Assembly (NCBI GenBank): GCA_963827785.1
Contig: CAWHCT010000038.1
Location: 1-64,000, forward strand
Length of the DNA stretch: 64,000 nt
Direction of reading: 5' to 3'
DNA from: Site-B1 sp963827785
GTDB lineage: Bacteria; Bacteroidota; Bacteroidia; Flavobacteriales; Flavobacteriaceae
Below are positions 11,066-21,790 of the stretch, piece by piece. The position numbers and the translations under genes are program-made. Below the pieces are notes generated by a model. That model was not told where the DNA came from and searched no databases. It was given only the letters and a program-made list of their open reading frames with translations. The stretch's first letter is position 1. Every line of letters begins with the position of its first letter.

Positions 11066-11566
11066 TTAATAAGGTTTAGCTGCGATTGAAAAAAAATATT
11101 TATTTCTATCTTTCGACACATATTAAAGGTTTAATTTATATATTTCTATTTGCAATTATTGTGACTTGGAACCGTGAAACCATTAACGCGAAGCCATTAA
11201 GAGGATTAAAAATCAAAATAAATATTTTTCAAAAATAAAAATTAATTAATTCAATGTAGCAAACTAAAAATGTTCATTTATTTAATAAGAGTAATAAAAT
11301 ATGTTTTAAGGGAAGTAATTGCATTAATTTTATTTCTACACCTTTTTTTATGGGATTTGTTTAAAGAAAAATTCAGAATTTTCAAATGATTGAAATTTAC
11401 AATAATAAATGATTTTTATATTTACAGACAAAACATTCGTAAAGTATTATTTAAATAATACAAAAGTTTATTTTTTTAAGTTCTCTAATTTAAAGTTATC
11501 TCCAAAAATAGAGAATTGATAAACATAAAATATTATAACTTAGTTCAATAGAACATAATAAAAAAT
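11066..11566. other. Intergenic, end of repeat A and leader of ATP-grasp gene
   Basis: AT-rich stretch. Its first 185 bp match 13443-13618 (repeat B). The remainder has no supportable gene. A small motif like GAAGCCATTAAG occurs near 11191 and again near 13548. Confidence 0.5.
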
Positions 11567-12779
11567 TTGTATTCGACTGCGGTAATTCTGGATATTAGCT
11601 ATTCTGGTTATGGAGTAGTGAGGTCTCTTTTTGGTCTTGGTATGGATTTGGTTGCATTTAAACCCAAAGGGAACTTCATACGCGAATCAAAATCAAGAAT
11701 GATAAATAAAATTGTTTCATTCTTAAGTGAAAAACATTTATTTAGTTTGTTATCTAAATTTAAACATTGTGATAAAAAACCCATTCTTTACTTGACTTCT
11801 GATTATTACGTCAAATTTATTTCAGCAAACAAAAAGCATTTTCACAACATATTTAGTGTAGTTTTTCCTGATAATGAAACAATTGAGCTATTGTTGAATA
11901 AAGATTAATTTTCGGAGTTTGCAATCAAAAATAAGATTTTGATCCCAAAAACATATAAGATTTTTGGAGGAGAAAGTAACCTCAAAGCTTTGCAAAAGTT
12001 AAAATTTCCTGTTGTGATTAAACCTTCTCATAGAAAACAATCATGGAATAATGCCGGTTTCCTAAAGTTTTTTATTGTAAAAATGAAAAAGAATATATGG
12101 AGTTCGCTGAGAAGGCATTATCATTAGAGAAAGATGCAATTGTGCAAGAATATATAACTGGAAGTGATGCAAAGAAATTTACTATTGCTTAACCTATAAT
12201 AATAATAATTCGTGTTGTTTGGGGTCATTCACAGGTAAAAAAATTAGACAATGGCCTGTGGACATAGGAAGTACGGCTTCAACTACTGTGGCAGATGAAG
12301 AATTTATAAAAAGCGAAATGATTCGTATTTTTAATATCCTCAACTTCAGAGGGTTTGGATCAATTGAGTATAAGCGAAATCCCTTAAATAATAAATTTTA
12401 TATAATTGAGCCAACTGTTGGAAGATTAAACCAACAGGAGTTTGTTACTACTTTGCACGGAGTAAATTTACCTTTAATTACATATAAATCACAAACTCAT
12501 TTAGATTTTTCAATTTGAGAAATAAAAAATAAAATAATAATCTATATTGATGAATGGGCTGAATTAAAAAGCACTATTTCACACCTAATATTTAAGAAAA
12601 TGAAACCCAAAGAATGGTTGAAAAGTATAAAAGGTGTTAGGGCCTATAGGTATTGGAATAAAAATGATCCAAAGGTGTTCTTTTTTTCAATATTTTGGTT
12701 TATTGAATCGTTACTCAAATCTCAAAACAGAATTTTTGATTATGTTAAAATGATTTTTAAAAGAAGGAAATCAGATTAA
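11567..12779 (+). pseudogene. ATP-grasp carboxylate-amine ligase, broken
   Basis: The pieces together give about 400 residues. The N-terminal part (AVILDISYSGYGVVRSL) is a pre-ATP-grasp segment. Then come ATP-grasp motifs KFPVVIKPSHR, VQEYITGSDAKKF and GFGSIEYKR...FYIIEPTVGR, and a basic C-terminal tail ending RRKSD at 12779. Relatives in polysaccharide loci are annotated as ATP-grasp carboxylate-amine ligases that probably join an amino acid or amine to a sugar acid. A TAA at 11906-11908 lies in frame, with frame changes near 12060, 12190 and 12520. The first codon seen is TTG, so the true start may be upstream. Flanking direct repeats suggest local duplication or insertion. Confidence 0.65.
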
Positions 12780-12884
12780 TAGAGAGGTTTTTACTTCATT
12801 AAGTTTTCGTTTAATCCTGTGTTTATAAGTTTTGTAAAAAGCAATAATAATGTTCGTTTTGAACCTTGAACTAATTTTCTATAA

Positions 12885-13216
12885 CCAATGGAATTTCAAC
12901 TCAAAATACAGAGTTTATGATTGCAGTAAGTAATTGTCAAGCAATTGTTATTGAGCCACAAGATTCGGAATTTGATTTTCTCTTTTATCCACATCCTATA
13001 GATGGTCAAATAAATATTAAAATGTCAGGTATACAAAATATATCCAGTTTTTATGTTTCGAATATACACGGCAAGGTATTAAAAAGCGAAAGTTTTGAAC
13101 CAGAAGCTGGAGCAGTTATCAATAAACAATATAATTTTTCTTCAATATCAAAAATGTTTACTTTTACCTTTAAACAGGGTGGAGAGCGTCTTATTACCAC
13201 GTTGATTATACTATAA
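12885..13216 (+). pseudogene. Detached copy of the adhesin sorting domain
   Basis: It encodes NCQAIVIEPQDSEFDFLFYP, HPIDGQINIKMSG and SFEPEAGAVINK, which align residue for residue with the end of the adhesin (YPNPTDGQINIKLSG there). It has no upstream domain, no signal peptide and a shortened last strand. The YPNP core is altered to YPHP. It is a non-functional sorting-domain remnant produced by the duplication that also made direct repeat B. Confidence 0.8.
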
Positions 13217-13639
13217 CAATTTTCAATCACTGAATTGTATTGATGATCTGCTTGAGCTCCATTAACAACATAAATTTTACATGAATCTAGATTAAAGTAG
13301 TTTTATATTGATCTGGCATGTAAATTTAATTGTTTACGTAAGTGAGGAGCCTGATAATTTCATAAAAACTCAAATCTTTTATTTAGATTAAGTGTAAATA
13401 ATCACCTTTAAAAGGTGTTTTTTTTTCGATAACACGCGTTTTAATAAGGTTTACCTACCATAAAATAATATTTATTTCTATCTTTCGACACAGATTAATG
13501 ATACAATTTACATATGTCTATTTGCAATTATTGTGACTTGGAAGGGCGAAGCCATTAAGCCATTAAGAAGATTAAAAGTCACAATATATATTATTACAAA
13601 AATAACTAGAAATAATTTTAACGAAATAAATAACCTATC
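13217..13639. other. Intergenic, remainder of repeat B
   Basis: It contains the minus-strand reading LDSCKIYVVNGAQADHQYN (copy of the T9SS-type remnant at 10578-11065) and the shared block near 13478-13530. No intact gene. Confidence 0.5.
13403..13426 (+). terminator. Possible weak terminator
   Basis: CACCTTT / AAAGGTG hairpin with a minimal loop followed by nine or ten T residues. The stem is AT-rich and no intact gene ends just before it. Confidence 0.35.
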
Positions 13640-14606
13640 ATGAAAATACTTATCACAGGTGCAGCCGGATTTATTGGTTCAAATTTAGCTGCCAGATTAT
13701 TAGAAAATAATCATTCCGTAATTGGAATAGATAATTTGGCTTACGGTTTTATGCGAAATGTTGAACCACTTATGAATAATCCAAAATTTCAATTTATAAT
13801 GGGAATATCGCAAATCCTCTTATTTTGAACGAAATAAAAGTAGATATTATTATTCATCTGGCTTCTCAAAAAATTCCCAGATATTCAAATGCTTTGCGCA
13901 CTCTCGAGGAAAATTATCTTATGTTAAGGAATATAGTTCAGAAATGTCTCTTGGATAAATCAAAATTAATTTTCTCTTCAACTTCAGATGTTTATGGGAA
14001 ACTCCTAAAATACCATTTTCTGAAAAATCGGATTTATTGTTGGGTCCGACTACAGTAAAAAGATGGGCATATGCGCTTTCAAAAATGTATGGTGAACATT
14101 ATATTATTGCTAATCACGAAGAACACAATTTAAATTATACCATAACCCGCTTTTTTGGGTCATATGGACCAAATCAAAATCTCACTTGGTGGGGAGGACC
14201 ACAGTCAGTATTTATTGAAAAAGCGATAAAAAATGAACCAATAGAGTTACATGGTGATGGATCGCAAACTAGAACATTCACTTATGTTGATGACACGGTT
14301 AGTGCATTGGTTTTATGTGTTGAGAATGAAAAATCAAATAACGAAATATTCAATACTGGTTCAAAATCTTCTGCAGAAATCACAATAAGAGATCTAGCAA
14401 TATTAATTTGGAAACTAATAAATGGCCCAGATTCAGAACCAAAATTAAATCTTATTCCTTATTCAAATTTTGGTAATTATGAAGATGTAATGCGCAGGGT
14501 TCCTGATATAACAAAAATACGTGAAACCCTCAATTTCAAGCCTACATGGGAACTCGAAGAAGGATTGAAAGTTACCATTGACTGGCAAAAACAATTCTAC
14601 AAATAA
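13640..14606 (+). pseudogene. NAD-dependent sugar epimerase/dehydratase, frameshifted
   Basis: Extended short-chain dehydrogenase (UDP-glucose 4-epimerase type). The Rossmann motif GAAGFIGSNLA lies at the N-terminus, SSTSDVYG supplies the catalytic Ser/Thr region and WAYALSK the catalytic YxxxK. GDGSQTRTFTYVDD is the usual substrate-side motif, and the C-terminus (TWELEEGLKVTIDW) is complete. Frame changes near 13803 and 14000 split an otherwise full-length (about 320 residue) enzyme into three readings. It would convert a nucleotide sugar for the adjacent glycan genes. The clean conservation on both sides of each break points to single-base errors or very recent inactivation. Confidence 0.8.
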
Positions 14607-14626
14607 CCTATTATTCTAAATTAAAA

Positions 14627-15943
14627 ATGACACAAATGAAATATGGAATAATAGGTGGCGGCATAATGGGTTTGACCTTAGCAGATCTACTTATAAAAGA
14701 AGGGCACAAAGTTACTATTTTTGAAAGTGCACCTGATCTTGGTGGTCTGGCTAGTTCATGGAAACTTGGAAATGTTGAATGGGATAAATTTTACCATGTT
14801 ATACTTCTTTCCGATTTTAGAACCAGAAACATGCTTAAAAATGTTGGCTTAGAGGATAAAATTAAATGGGTAGAAACAAAAACAGGTTTTTACATGAATG
14901 GACAATTGCACTCCATGTCAGATAGTATTGAGTTTCTTAAATTCCCAACTCTTAATTTAATTGATAAATTTCGTTTGGGAGTTACAATATTATATGCATC
15001 GAAGATAAAAAACTACAAGCGTCTTGAAAAAATTCTTGTAACTACATGGTTAAAAAAATGGTCAGGAAAAAATACTTATAACAAGATATGGCTGCCATTA
15101 CTGAGGGCTAAATTAGGTGACAGTTACGAAAGAACATCTGCCGCTTTTATTTGGGCTACTATTCAGCGAATGTATGGCGCCCGGAAAAGCGGATTGAAAA
15201 AGGAAATGTTTGGTTATGTTCCAGGAGGTTACAAACGGATTATTGAATCTCTAAAACAAAAGCTTTTGTCTGATGGCGTAAGCATTAAAACGAATCATCG
15301 GGCAACTGAAGTTAAATCAATCAAATCAGAACAAGCTTCGATTTCTTTTGCAAATGGACATGATGAAGTTTTTGATAAAGTGATTTTGACATTACCATCA
15401 GGTATTTCGTCAAATATATGTGTCGATCTTACGAAAAAGGAAAAGCAAAAATTCGAGAATATAGAGTATTTAGGGGTTATTTGTGTTGCTGTTTTACTTG
15501 ACAAGTCTGTAAGTCCATTCTATGTTACTAACATAACGGATACATGGGTGCCTTTTACTGGGGTTATAGAAATGACTGCTTTAGTTGATAAAGAATATTT
15601 TGAAGGAGATTCACTGATTTACTTACCAAAGTATGTAAGTCCTGAGGACCCTTTATTTAAAAAGTCTGACGATGAAATTAAAAACTATTTTGTAGAGACT
15701 TTTAAGAAAATGTATCCCTGGTTAAAAGAGGAAAATTTCAAATTTAAAGGTGTAGCTAGGGCAAAACATGTAATCCATGTTCAAAACTTAAAATATTCAG
15801 ACAATCTTCCTGATATAAAGACATCTATGCCTGGAGTTTATATTGTTAATTCGGCACACATTACAGAAAGCACTTTAAATGTGAATGAAACGATTAAAGT
15901 TGCTGAATCAAAATTTAATGAAATATTGGAAAATGAAAAATAA
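14627..15943 (+). CDS. FAD/NAD(P)-dependent amine-oxidase-like oxidoreductase
   Basis: 438 residues. The N-terminal dinucleotide fold is clear: GIIGGGIMGLTLADLL, an acidic residue ending strand 2 in TIFESAPDLGGLASSW, and a C-terminal FAD-contact region (PGVYIVNSAHITESTLNVNE). This architecture is that of the protoporphyrinogen-oxidase/UDP-galactopyranose-mutase-like flavoproteins found in surface-glycan loci, which act on nucleotide- or lipid-linked sugars. The exact substrate is not readable. ATG codons occur at 14627 and 14636 and either could start. The stop overlaps the deacetylase start by 11 bp, so the two are probably translationally coupled. Confidence 0.8.
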   Translation: MTQMKYGIIGGGIMGLTLADLLIKEGHKVTIFESAPDLGGLASSWKLGNVEWDKFYHVILLSDFRTRNMLKNVGLEDKIKWVETKTGFYMNGQLHSMSDSIEFLKFPTLNLIDKFRLGVTILYASKIKNYKRLEKILVTTWLKKWSGKNTYNKIWLPLLRAKLGDSYERTSAAFIWATIQRMYGARKSGLKKEMFGYVPGGYKRIIESLKQKLLSDGVSIKTNHRATEVKSIKSEQASISFANGHDEVFDKVILTLPSGISSNICVDLTKKEKQKFENIEYLGVICVAVLLDKSVSPFYVTNITDTWVPFTGVIEMTALVDKEYFEGDSLIYLPKYVSPEDPLFKKSDDEIKNYFVETFKKMYPWLKEENFKFKGVARAKHVIHVQNLKYSDNLPDIKTSMPGVYIVNSAHITESTLNVNETIKVAESKFNEILENEK

Positions 15944-16907
15944 GAAACCACTTGCCAGCATGTCATTGGACCTTGATGATCAATGGTCATATATGAAAGT
16001 ACATGGAGACGATGGATGGGATTTATATCCTTCTTATTTAGACATCGTTGTCCCATTCTTTCTCGACATATTCGATGAAATGAATATCAAGATCACCTTT
16101 TTTATCGTTGGTCAGGATGCTGCAATTGAGAAAAATCATAGCATACTAAAAAGTATTGTTGATCGTGGTCATGAAATTGGTAATCATTCATTTCATCACG
16201 AATCCTGGTTAAAAACTTACTCAAAGGAAAAAATAGAGAATGAAATTATTAATGCCGAGGAAGCGATTTTAAAAGCAACCGGTCAAAGGACCAGATGTTT
16301 CAGAGGACCAGGATTTAGTTGGAGTAATGATCTGTTGGAAGTATTATCAAAAAGAGATTATATTTTTGATGCATCTATACTACCAACCTACATTTCACCA
16401 CTTATGAGAAAGTATTATTTCTGGAAATCAAAATTGAGTAAAGAAGAACGTGAAAGCAGGAAAGAACTTTTTGGTTCTTTTAAGGAAGGATTTTATTCGC
16501 TGAAACCATTTAGGTGGAAGCTGAAAAATGGGGGAAGTTTACTTGAAATTCCAGTAACAACCATGCCTGTATTTAAAATTCCGTTCCATTTGAGTTATTT
16601 ACTTTTCATCAGTGGATTTTCAATGTTGTTGATGAAAGCATACCTTAATTTTTCACTTTTTATGTGCAAAATAACTAAAACATCACCAAGTATTTTACTT
16701 CATCCCTTAGATTTGATAAGCGGAGATAAAGTTCCTCAATTGGCATTTTTCCCGGGAATGAATATCAAAACAGAAAAGAAAATTGAAGTTTTTAAATATG
16801 CTCTAAAGCAAATTTCGAAAAAATATACAGTGTTACCAATGTTAAAATTCGCTTCGGAATTAAAAAGTCAGAATAAAGATTTACCTGTTGTTATGGCAAA
16901 AGAATAG
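15933..16907 (+). CDS. Polysaccharide deacetylase (NodB fold)
   Basis: 324 residues from the ATG at 15933, preferred because the longer reading from 15885 lies inside the upstream gene and adds nothing conserved. Carbohydrate esterase 4 motifs are visible: DLDD (residues 13-16; catalytic and metal Asp), HSFHH (His85/His89 metal site), FRGPGFSW (RxPG) and a late LLHPLD His motif. It would remove N-acetyl (or similar) groups from a sugar, probably a lipid-linked intermediate. No signal peptide is visible, so it acts in the cytoplasm. Its neighbours, a FAD oxidoreductase and a UDP-GlcNAc 2-epimerase, fit acetamido-sugar modification. Confidence 0.85.
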   Translation: MKNKKPLASMSLDLDDQWSYMKVHGDDGWDLYPSYLDIVVPFFLDIFDEMNIKITFFIVGQDAAIEKNHSILKSIVDRGHEIGNHSFHHESWLKTYSKEKIENEIINAEEAILKATGQRTRCFRGPGFSWSNDLLEVLSKRDYIFDASILPTYISPLMRKYYFWKSKLSKEERESRKELFGSFKEGFYSLKPFRWKLKNGGSLLEIPVTTMPVFKIPFHLSYLLFISGFSMLLMKAYLNFSLFMCKITKTSPSILLHPLDLISGDKVPQLAFFPGMNIKTEKKIEVFKYALKQISKKYTVLPMLKFASELKSQNKDLPVVMAKE

Positions 16908-16974
16908 ACGATAAAAGATTTAAATTCAGATTAGCACGTAATGCTGTTAAATCACTACAAAATATAAAAACCTA

Positions 16975-18037
16975 ATGAAAATAATTTCTATTGTGGGTGC
17001 AAGGCCACAATTCATTAAACTGGCTCCATTAAGCGAAAAGCTAAGTCTATATCATGACGAAATAGTATTGCATACAGGGCAGCATTATGATCATAAAATG
17101 TCTGATTCCTTCTTTAAGGAATTAAACATTAAACCTCCAAAGTATAATTTGGATGTTCGTTCGGGCGGACACGGTGAGCAAACAGCTAAAATGTTGCAGG
17201 GAATTGAAAAAATTCTCTTAAATGAAAAGCCAGATTTAGTCGTTGTTTTTGGTGATACAAATTCAACATTGGCAGGTGCAATTGCTGCATCAAAACTTGG
17301 AATTAAGATCATACATGTTGAGGCAGGATTACGTAGTTACAACAGATCTATGCCTGAGGAGATTAATCGCATAATTACTGATCATACATCAGATTATCTA
17401 TTTGCTCCAACCGAAATGGCCAGAGAGATTTTGGTACGTGAAGGTTTAGAAAAACGAACATATATGACTGGGGATATTATGGTCGACACGGTTGAGCGAA
17501 ATATTATTATTGCCAATCAATCATCCGAATATTGTTGAAAGAATTGGGATTGACAAGAAAATGAATTCTATCTGCTTACCCTGCATCGTCCTTACAACGT
17601 TGATAATCCTGCAGTGTTAAGAAATATTCTGAACATGGCAGCCAAATTGGATTATAAAGTTTTATTTCCGGCTCATCCAAGGACTTTAGCTCGACTTAAA
17701 GAGATGAATTTTAAAGTCTCGTCTAATATTCAAATTATTGAACCACTGGGATACCTTGATTTTATAAAGTTGCAATCAGCATCATATAAGATTCTCACAG
17801 ATTCGGGAGGGATTCAAAAGGAAGCTTATATCCTTAAAAAGCCTTGTATTACATTAAGGTCGGAAACGGAGTGGGTAGAAACTGTAGAGGTAGGATGGAA
17901 CTTATTAATGAAGCCGGAGACAGAAACTGAATGCTCATGTAATTATGGACTTTAACCCAACTCATGAGCAGCCGGATATTTTTGGAAGAAACAACACCGA
18001 TAAAATGGTAGAAATAATTAACTCCATAAAATTATAA
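16975..18037 (+). pseudogene. wecB: UDP-N-acetylglucosamine 2-epimerase, frameshifted
   Basis: Non-hydrolysing UDP-GlcNAc/UDP-ManNAc epimerase with GARPQFIKLAPL, HTGQHYDHKMSD, VFGDTNSTLAGAIAA, HVEAGLRSYNRSMPEEINR, TDSGGIQKEAY and RSETEWVETVEVGWN, all in the family order. The reading breaks near 17520-17560 and again near 17930. The last codons (DFNPTHEQPDIFG...INSIKL) continue in another frame to a TAA at 18037. All conserved blocks survive, giving about 350 residues if repaired. It would supply ManNAc for the surface glycan. Sequencing error is as likely as inactivation. Confidence 0.8.
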
Positions 18038-18314
18038 TTAGAAAACTGCATTAACCGGTAGTGGAATTTTAGGTATGAAAGCAAAACTACTAATCGCAGA
18101 GAAAGCCCACCAAGTAAATCTTTTTTTGATGCAGCTCCGGAACTTAGTGTGTTAACTCATGCCAGGTAAATCGTTAACATTACCTAGAATAGATTTAACC
18201 AAATAATTTTATTCTAAGTCATTTAGGGAAATCAATAAATACAATCTTGACAAATTAAAACGACTTCTTTTGGTTTTAAAAACTTATATTTATTAGAATT
18301 TTAAACTATAAGCT

Positions 18315-18947
18315 ATGATATTACCAAAGAAAGAAGAATTAAAAAAAACTGGAGAGGTTGATTACTATGATTGGAATTATAAATTTCCAATAAAATATGT
18401 ATCACTTTATCGTTTCAACCGGATCATAAAATTACTTGGGAAAAAAAAATACACAAACCTTCTGGAAGCAGGCACAGGCAGTGGCATATTTTTGCCGGAA
18501 CTTTCAAAACATTGTGAAAATTTGTATGCTTGTGATATCCATTCGAATTTTTCAAATATTGAAAATCTACTTCAGTTATACAATGTGAATAATTTCGAAT
18601 TAAAATCTCAGAGCATTGAAAAAACTGATTACCCTGACAATTATTTTGATGCTATTGTTGCGGTTAGCGTTTTGGATTTTGTAAGTGATTTACAAGCAGC
18701 AGTTAATGAAATTAAACGTATTCTTAAAAAAGATGGAGTTTTTGTTACAGTCTGTCCAATGGAAAGCAAAGTATTGGATATTATAGTTTCAATGTATACA
18801 GATAAGAGTGCAGAGGAAGAATTTGGGGATGCAAGAACCCATAAACTTAAAACTCTTAAACAAAATTTTAAAATAATAGAACTGGGTTATATGTTACCGT
18901 TTGGTAAATTATTCCCTGTTTATACTTTTGCCAAATTAAAAAAATAA
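18315..18947 (+). CDS. SAM-dependent methyltransferase
   Basis: 210 residues of class I methyltransferase fold. SAM motif I is EAGTGSG (residues 51-57), the acidic end of strand 2 is ACDIHSN, DYPDNYFDAIVAVSVLDFV is the post-II/III region, and ILKKDGVFVTVCP is the usual strand-5 turn. The Methyltransf_11 type is common in glycan loci, where it methylates sugars or lipids. The substrate cannot be told. It ends 7 bp before the GT2 gene and is probably co-transcribed. Confidence 0.8.
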   Translation: MILPKKEELKKTGEVDYYDWNYKFPIKYVSLYRFNRIIKLLGKKKYTNLLEAGTGSGIFLPELSKHCENLYACDIHSNFSNIENLLQLYNVNNFELKSQSIEKTDYPDNYFDAIVAVSVLDFVSDLQAAVNEIKRILKKDGVFVTVCPMESKVLDIIVSMYTDKSAEEEFGDARTHKLKTLKQNFKIIELGYMLPFGKLFPVYTFAKLKK

Positions 18948-18954
18948 TCAAATA

Positions 18955-19989
18955 ATGGAATCCATAAAAGAACCTTTAATTAGTATTATTCTTCCCTGTT
19001 ACAACGAAGAGGCAATTCTTAAAAAACATGTTGATGTAATTATCAATTATTTAGAAAGCAATATTAAATACGAATGGGAAATTGTTATTATTAATGATGG
19101 GAGTGCGGATAAAACAGGAGAAATTGCGGATAATATTGAGAATAATTATAGCAATATAAAGGTAATTCATCATCCAACCAATTTAAACCTGGGGAATGCC
19201 TTACAAACCGGATTTCGTAATTCAAAAGGAGATATAATAGTTGTTATGGATGTTGATCTTAGCTATTCTGTTGAGCATATTAAAAGAATGGTTGATAAAA
19301 TGATAGAGACTTCATGTGATATGGTATTAGCTTCACCCTACATGAAAGGAGGCAAAGTTACCGATGTTCCGTTTCTTAGAAAAATAATGAGTTTATTTTT
19401 GAATCGTTTCATGCGTTCTACTTCAAAATCAGGGTTCCATACTTTTACTGGAATGACAAGAGCATACAGAGCTGATTTTATTCAAAGTGTAAACCTGAAA
19501 GCGGCAGACTATGAGATAAATCCAGAGATCATGTATAAGGCTGTGATTCTTCGAGCTAGAATTAAGGAAATACCGGCACATCTTGACTGGACTGAACAAA
19601 ATAAATTTGCAGACAAAAGAACCTCAAGCATTCGCATATTTAGAGGGTTCTTTTCCGGCTTAATGGCTGCTTTCATTTTCAGGCCATACTTCTTTTTTAT
19701 ACGTGTTGGAAGTATTTTAATGGTTCTCTCTATGTTTCTACTCATCTGGTTACTTGTTGACACATTAGGAGATTTAGATCTATTTCTGTCAACAGGGAAT
19801 AGCGCATATAATTCATTTTCTCTTAGTTTAGCCAAACAATTCGGGGATAATCCTCACTCATTCTTTGTTGGAGGAATTACGTTTCTGGCGGCCATACAAT
19901 TTTTATCCTTAGGTTTTCTATCCCTTCAAAGCAAAAGATATTTTGAGGAACTTTTTCATCTGGGAACATGCAATAAAAAAACAGAATAA
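18955..19989 (+). CDS. GT2 polyprenol-phosphate glycosyltransferase with TM anchor
   Basis: 344 residues. The GT-A domain is complete in the first 230 residues: ISIILPCYNEE, VIINDGSADKT, ALQTGFRNSKGD and the metal-binding DVD of VVMDVDLSY. A C-terminal membrane region follows (YFFFIRVGSILMVLSMFLLI about 240-262, and a second segment near 315-335). This is the layout of dolichyl/undecaprenyl-phosphate mannose or glucose synthases. It would charge undecaprenyl phosphate with a sugar at the inner membrane, giving the donor for a membrane GT-C transferase such as the next gene. Confidence 0.85.
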   Translation: MESIKEPLISIILPCYNEEAILKKHVDVIINYLESNIKYEWEIVIINDGSADKTGEIADNIENNYSNIKVIHHPTNLNLGNALQTGFRNSKGDIIVVMDVDLSYSVEHIKRMVDKMIETSCDMVLASPYMKGGKVTDVPFLRKIMSLFLNRFMRSTSKSGFHTFTGMTRAYRADFIQSVNLKAADYEINPEIMYKAVILRARIKEIPAHLDWTEQNKFADKRTSSIRIFRGFFSGLMAAFIFRPYFFFIRVGSILMVLSMFLLIWLLVDTLGDLDLFLSTGNSAYNSFSLSLAKQFGDNPHSFFVGGITFLAAIQFLSLGFLSLQSKRYFEELFHLGTCNKKTE

Positions 19990-20039
19990 TTAAGACTATT
20001 GAAAACATTTGAAATTTCATAACATAAAAAAGTGAACAA

Positions 20040-21390
20040 ATGAAAAAAATAGAAAAAATCCTGCAGAATCCTTATGTTCTTTTTTTACCATTTCTAATAG
20101 CATTTATTTTTTATGTGCTATTTAATCCAACCAATGGTGCAGGAGGAGATGAGCCACGTTATCTATTTTATGCTAAAAATTTACTTCAAGGTTATTATTC
20201 ACCACCTGGTAAACCTATTTATTTGATAAATGGACCAGGATATCCAATTATATTAATGCCCTTCGTTGCACTGAATGTACCTTTTGTATACATGGCATTG
20301 ATGAATCCATTTTTTTACTATTTCTCAATAATATTACTTTATAAAGCATTAAACAAGATTGTTACTTTTAAGCTTGTTATAGCTTTTAGTTTAGCATGGG
20401 CGAGTTATCTTATTGCTTATCAAAGCTTACCATATATTCATACTGAAGTCTTTACGTATTTTTTAATAACACTATTAATTTATTCGACTAATAAGAGCAT
20501 TTGAATCTCAAAAGGCAAATTTTCTCTCTAGATATACTTTATTGGCAGGTTTCACTTTAGGTTATATTGTTTTAACAAAAATGATTTTTGGATATGTACT
20601 CATGGTTATGCTCATTGGGAGTGCGTTGCTTTGGATACTAAACAAAAGGAACCTTAATAACCGAAAGGGCTTAATAATTGTATTAATTGCTTTACTCACA
20701 ACTGCTCCATATTTAATCTATTCTTATAAAATCACAGATAGAATGTTTTTTTGGGGGATGGGTAGTGATAGCTTATATTGGATGACTTCAATAGATGAAA
20801 ATGAATATGGTGACTGGACTGGTGCATCTTCACCGACATCATTGAAGCAAAATGCCCGCGTAGATGCAAATTATAACATTCCAGGATCTACTGAACTTTT
20901 AGAAACAAATCATGGGAAAGATTTTTTAGAAATATATAAGTATTCTGGCCTTGAACAAGACGATGCTTTTAAGAGATTAGCAATCAGAAACATAAAAAGC
21001 CATCCGTTGAAATATGCACAGAACATTGTATACAATATAGGGAGATTGATTTTTCATTTTCCATTCTCTGAAGCGATACAAAAGCCAAGAGTCCTATTGG
21101 GTATAGTTATAAATGGAATACTTTTAACGCTTATGATATATAGCTTAATTCCAACCTTTATTAATTGGAAAAAATTACCTTTTTATCTTAGATTTCTACT
21201 GATAATCACATTGCTCTATTTGGGAGCTTGTTCACTTATTACGGCGTTTATCAGAATGTTTGCAATTATAGTTCCAATTTTATTATTATGGATAGCATTT
21301 ATTTTCCAAAACTCATTAAAGATTAATCTCAAATTCAATGCAGTAATGCCAAAGACCCAGGAGAAGGAAAATCTTCTAAAAAAAGAATAA
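20040..21390 (+). pseudogene. GT39/ArnT-like membrane glycosyltransferase, frameshifted
   Basis: A multi-spanning protein with an N-terminal TM segment followed by GGDEPRYLFYAKNLL, matching the Asp-Glu loop of GT-C transferases (PMT/ArnT type). Many further hydrophobic helices and a short cytoplasmic C-terminus follow. The first reading stops at 20504. From about 20495 the next frame gives RAFESQKANFLSRYTLLAGF and runs to 21390, so one indel separates two halves of a protein of about 450 residues. Following a polyprenol-phosphate GT2, it likely transfers the lipid-carried sugar in the periplasm. Acceptor unknown. Confidence 0.65.
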
Positions 21391-21790
21391 ATATCATTTT
21401 CTGGTATATCAAATCTCAATAAATTATCCCATAGAAAAAGGAACAACAATTAAACGCCCAAATGGCAAGACAACAATGAAAGATAATTTTGTTGTAGTAG
21501 TATGACTAAACCAACTGATTGGAGGCCTAAAGGATCTTGTTTTTATATCAGTTCATTGACAGAAGAAAATGGCCTCAAATTGACATTACCAGACTATTCC
21601 CAAAACTATGGTTTACTATATGGCTTTCAAGTCTTTTTTTAATCCTACAGACACATCCAATTTCCTTTAAATAGGCATTCATTTTTTATTGATTGTTACA
21701 GGCAAGAACTTATCGAAATTAATCGCTAGGTTTTTTTCTATTATTAACCACTGTTAAGCTTCAAAGGGTGGTTCTTTTTATTCTGACATA
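21391..21790. other. Gap with one small unidentified reading
   Basis: About 400 bp. A 46-codon plus-strand reading (21502-21642, starting MTKPTDWRPKG) ends abruptly and is not recognised; it may be the stump of a lost gene. A weak hairpin AACCAC / GTGGTT followed by CTTTTTATT (21746-21780) could be a terminator. Confidence 0.3.

Larger units (their letters stand above)
10183..11250. repeat. Direct repeat A (adhesin tail plus flank)
   Basis: It begins at the coding for SNGISTQ in the last adhesin repeat, includes the T9SS sorting domain and runs through a downstream block containing TATCTTTCGACACA and CAATTATTGTGACTTGGAA. The same order recurs, diverged and with a large internal deletion, at 12885-13618. 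The ATP-grasp gene lies between the two copies. Confidence 0.75.
12885..13618. repeat. Direct repeat B (adhesin tail plus flank)
   Basis: Diverged second copy of 10183-11250, lacking the terminator and several hundred internal bases. It ends just before the epimerase ATG at 13640. Confidence 0.75.

Noticed and set aside
15885..15932. Longer start for the deacetylase
   Set aside because: These 16 codons lie wholly within the FAD oxidoreductase gene and precede the conserved N-terminus.
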